From: Oscillospiraceae bacterium
Lineage (GTDB): Bacteria > Bacillota > Clostridia > Oscillospirales > Oscillospiraceae
NCBI GenBank assembly: GCA_031270395.1
Contig: JAISXU010000001.1
Coordinates: 1-64,000, forward strand
DNA length: 64,000 nucleotides
Direction: 5' to 3'
Under the pieces are notes generated by a model. The model ran no database searches. It was not told the DNA's origin and saw nothing but the letters and a program-made list of their open reading frames with translations. Positions 61,803-64,000 of this stretch are shown piece after piece; the first letter of the stretch is position 1; each line of letters opens with the position of its first letter. A program made the position numbers and the translations under genes.

Positions 61803-63305
61803 TTGGACGGCAAATGGTTTGACGATATGGAAGCTAAAATCCCGCGAGGTGGCGTCAGGACGCGTTTCGCGCCCAGTCCCACGGGCTACATGCACGTCGG
61901 CGGGCTGCGCACGGCGCTCTACGCATACCTCATAGCAAAAAAAGAGGGCGGAACATTCATCCTGCGCATCGAGGATACGGACTCCGCCCGCTTCGTAGAG
62001 GGCGCGGCGGAGGGTATTTTCAGCTCACTGCGCGGCGCGAGCCTCGAATGGGACGAGGGGCCGCTCGTCGGCGGGCCGGCGGCGCCGTACACGCAGAGCG
62101 AGCGCAAGGAGCTCTATCGCCCTTACGCCGAGCTTCTGTGCGATTCCGATAAGGCATACTACTGCTTCTGCGAGCATATAAGCCATGACGAGCGCCGCGC
62201 CGATACACAGACCGTCCCGGCGCCCGTGACCAGTGATCCGTGCCGCGACCTCCCGCGCGGTGAGGCGGTTCGCCGCGCGGCGGATGGCGGGAGCCATGTG
62301 ATCCGGATGAAAGCGCCGCGCGAGGGGACTACGTCGTTCCGCGATGAGATTTTCGGGGTCATAACGGTGGAAAACGCGTCTCTCGACGATATGGTGCTCA
62401 TCAAGAGCGACGGTATGCCGACGTACAACTTCGCGAACGTCGTGGACGACCACCTGATGGGCGTCACACACGTGGTTCGCGGCTCCGAATATCTCTCGTC
62501 CGCGCCCAAGTACAATCTGCTGTACGACGCTTTCGGGTGGGATATCCCGGTATATATAACGGTTCCGCCCATCATGCGCGACAAGCACAATAAGCTCTCG
62601 AAGCGGCACGGCGACGCGTCATACGGCGATCTGCTGGAACAGGGGTATCTGCCCGGAGCGATAGTCAACTATATCGCGCTGCTCGGCTGGAGTCCCGGCG
62701 GAGAGCGCGAGCTTTTCACGCTGCCCGAGCTGATAGAAGCGTTCGATATAGGCGGAATATCTAAATCGCCCGCCATATTCGACCTCGAAAAGCTGACATA
62801 TTTCAACGGCTCCTATATACGCTCCATGACGCCCGGAGAGTTCTCCGCCGTCGCGGAGCCGTATATCAGGCGCGCCGTTACGTCGCCCGACATCAGCGTG
62901 CCGGAGATAGCGGAGCTGTTGCAACCGCGCTGCGAGAGACTGCCGGAGATACCGGGGAAGCTCGGCTTTATCGAACAGCTTCCCTACTACGATCTGCGAC
63001 TGTTCGAGCACAAAAAATCCAAGTGTGACGCGTCTGTCGCGCTCGACATGCTGCTGTCCGCGCTGGTCGTTTTCCAGACCGCGCCGGACTGGTCTCCGGA
63101 CACGATACGTTCCGAGCTCACAGCGCTCGCCGACAGCCTCCAGGTGAAGAACGCGACGCTCATGTGGCCTGTGCGAATAGCCGTGTCGGGCATGGAGGTA
63201 ACTCCCGGCGGCGCCGTCGAGATATGCCGGATACTCGGCAGATATGAGACGCTGAGGCGTGTCGGCGCGGCTATCGAAAGACTTTCGGCGGAGGTTTCCA
63301 TATGA
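61803..63305 (+). CDS. gltX: Glutamyl-tRNA synthetase
   Basis: This 500-residue class I synthetase charges tRNA-Glu (and possibly tRNA-Gln). The HIGH motif is HVGG (31-34) in PSPTGYMHVGGLRTALY, and the KMSKS motif is KLSKR (264-268). Near 130-145 the zinc-binding-like region has only CFCEH. The C-terminal helical anticodon domain is present. The start TTG 61803 has AGGAGG 10 nt upstream; the later ATG 61827 has no site. A 4-bp overlap (ATGA) links it with the next gene. gatCAB is not in the window, so discriminating or not is undecided. Confidence 0.94.
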   Translation: MDGKWFDDMEAKIPRGGVRTRFAPSPTGYMHVGGLRTALYAYLIAKKEGGTFILRIEDTDSARFVEGAAEGIFSSLRGASLEWDEGPLVGGPAAPYTQSERKELYRPYAELLCDSDKAYYCFCEHISHDERRADTQTVPAPVTSDPCRDLPRGEAVRRAADGGSHVIRMKAPREGTTSFRDEIFGVITVENASLDDMVLIKSDGMPTYNFANVVDDHLMGVTHVVRGSEYLSSAPKYNLLYDAFGWDIPVYITVPPIMRDKHNKLSKRHGDASYGDLLEQGYLPGAIVNYIALLGWSPGGERELFTLPELIEAFDIGGISKSPAIFDLEKLTYFNGSYIRSMTPGEFSAVAEPYIRRAVTSPDISVPEIAELLQPRCERLPEIPGKLGFIEQLPYYDLRLFEHKKSKCDASVALDMLLSALVVFQTAPDWSPDTIRSELTALADSLQVKNATLMWPVRIAVSGMEVTPGGAVEICRILGRYETLRRVGAAIERLSAEVSI

Positions 63306-63976
63306 GCAGAACATCTCGAATCGCGCTGCTGTGCCTGTGCTTTCTCTGCATTATCGCGCTGGCGGTCATACTGGCGACGGCGCTTTTCTCCGGGCGCGGC
63401 GGCACGGACGCAGACGGCGGCGTGACGGGCGGCGGGGCGCCGTCCGAGTCCGTTTCCCAACCGCCCGACTCCTCTGAGGGAGGCGGCAGTCCCTCCGGCG
63501 CTCCGTCGGCGACGCCCACGCCAACGCCGTCGCCCACGCCGTCCACGACGGAGGACGACGGTGAGCGGGTGAGCTTCAGGGCTCCGGGCAGCGAGAATAC
63601 CCTCACGGCGATCATAGACACGGATCGCTTCCGTTACACACAGAACGGCACGGACGCGTTTTTCGACTCGACCGTCGAAAACGACCGCGTTTATATTGAG
63701 TTCTGTTACTTCGCGGAAAAATCCGCCGCGGTCAGCGCGCCCAGCTTTCTGGGCGACTACGTCGAGCACACGGATTTCAACGACAGGGGCATGGAAAATA
63801 TCGGCGGCACAGGGCTGTCGGGTTATTCCGTTTTTGCGTCGGACGGCGTCAATTCGTTCGAGGCGTGGTTGATCGACGAGAATCAGGGCGGAATGCTCGC
63901 CATCGTTATGAGCTACCCGGATGAAGCCCACGCCGACGCGCTGCGCGCGATCTTTAACTCTCTTAAACTCGGCTGA
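63302..63976 (+). CDS. Membrane-anchored protein of unknown function with Ser/Pro-rich linker
   Basis: This 224-residue protein has one N-terminal membrane helix (about residues 8-29) followed by a Gly/Ser/Pro-rich stretch with TPTPTPSPTPS repeats (to residue 85) and a domain of about 135 residues outside the membrane (VSFRAPGSENTLTAIIDTDRFRY ... AIFNSLKLG). The last part resembles small PsbP/YcdO-like or DUF4367-type substrate domains only in general shape; no family was recognised. It overlaps gltX by 4 bp (ATGA). The same kind of TP-rich linker occurs in the deacetylase-like lipoprotein at 16694-17953. The window ends 24 bp further. Confidence 0.8.
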   Translation: MSRTSRIALLCLCFLCIIALAVILATALFSGRGGTDADGGVTGGGAPSESVSQPPDSSEGGGSPSGAPSATPTPTPSPTPSTTEDDGERVSFRAPGSENTLTAIIDTDRFRYTQNGTDAFFDSTVENDRVYIEFCYFAEKSAAVSAPSFLGDYVEHTDFNDRGMENIGGTGLSGYSVFASDGVNSFEAWLIDENQGGMLAIVMSYPDEAHADALRAIFNSLKLG

Positions 63977-64000
63977 CGCGGAAATCACGGCGCATAATTT

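Overview
The window reads as chromosomal DNA of a GC-rich, anaerobic, spore-forming member of the Clostridia (Bacillota). The evidence is a SipL-like SPOCS/LysM spore protein, a rubrerythrin followed by an FNT-type formate/nitrite channel, a RACo-type corrinoid activator, split CoaB and CoaC, PlsX, TrmFO and TrmK, strong Shine-Dalgarno sites, TTGACA/TATAAT-type promoters and tRNA genes with encoded CCA. No rRNA, CRISPR array, transposase or integrase was seen. The species cannot be named from the sequence.

Layout. (1) 1-6.7 kb, minus strand: a MacB/FtsX-type ABC exporter operon with a recent tandem permease duplication, one copy split into two coupled genes and the other fused. (2) 7-12.5 kb, minus: nitroreductase, two large Old-Yellow-Enzyme/FAD reductases with altered catalytic motifs, and a LysR regulator; this looks like a reductive-metabolism cassette. 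(3) 12.6-16.7 kb, minus: an orphan GyrB/ParE-like ATPase, Nif3, TrmK and a DUF1858 protein. (4) 16.7-28.9 kb, minus: a compact housekeeping operon, greA-lysS-trmH-dprA-topA-trmFO-plsX-coaB-coaC-P1 peptidase-polysaccharide deacetylase, led by a near-perfect sigma-A promoter. (5) 29-34.5 kb: aspartate carbamoyltransferase fused to a PyrI-like zinc ribbon, tRNA-Arg, a putative C39-like peptidase, FNT channel, rubrerythrin and an XpaC-family protein. (6) 34.5-46.4 kb: threonine synthase, a GH63/trehalase-like hydrolase, the SipL-like protein, RACo coupled to ApbE, tRNA-Trp and a hybrid histidine kinase. (7) 46.5-57.7 kb is the accessory part: a DUF1294-phosphoesterase fusion, a CPBP protease, a plus-strand row of small cargo genes mixed with gene fragments (GNAT, VOC, DUF2200), and an AT-rich operon of six ABC-2 exporter genes in which one ATPase is frameshifted. 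(8) 57.9-64 kb: tRNA-Ala, uppP, an FtsK/SpoIIIE translocase, gltX and a small membrane-anchored protein.

The most interesting signals not explained by ordinary genes are these: a 140-bp, hairpin-rich element present twice in opposite orientation (12605-12744 and 30240-30379, four differences by eye); palindromes built around -10 boxes at 40137-40166 and 43592-43697; the PyrB-zinc-ribbon fusion lacking the PyrI allosteric domain; the two OYE enzymes lacking the usual active-site Tyr; and the gene-fragment graveyard at 47.6-50.3 kb. No complete new defence, mobile or biosynthetic system was recognised.
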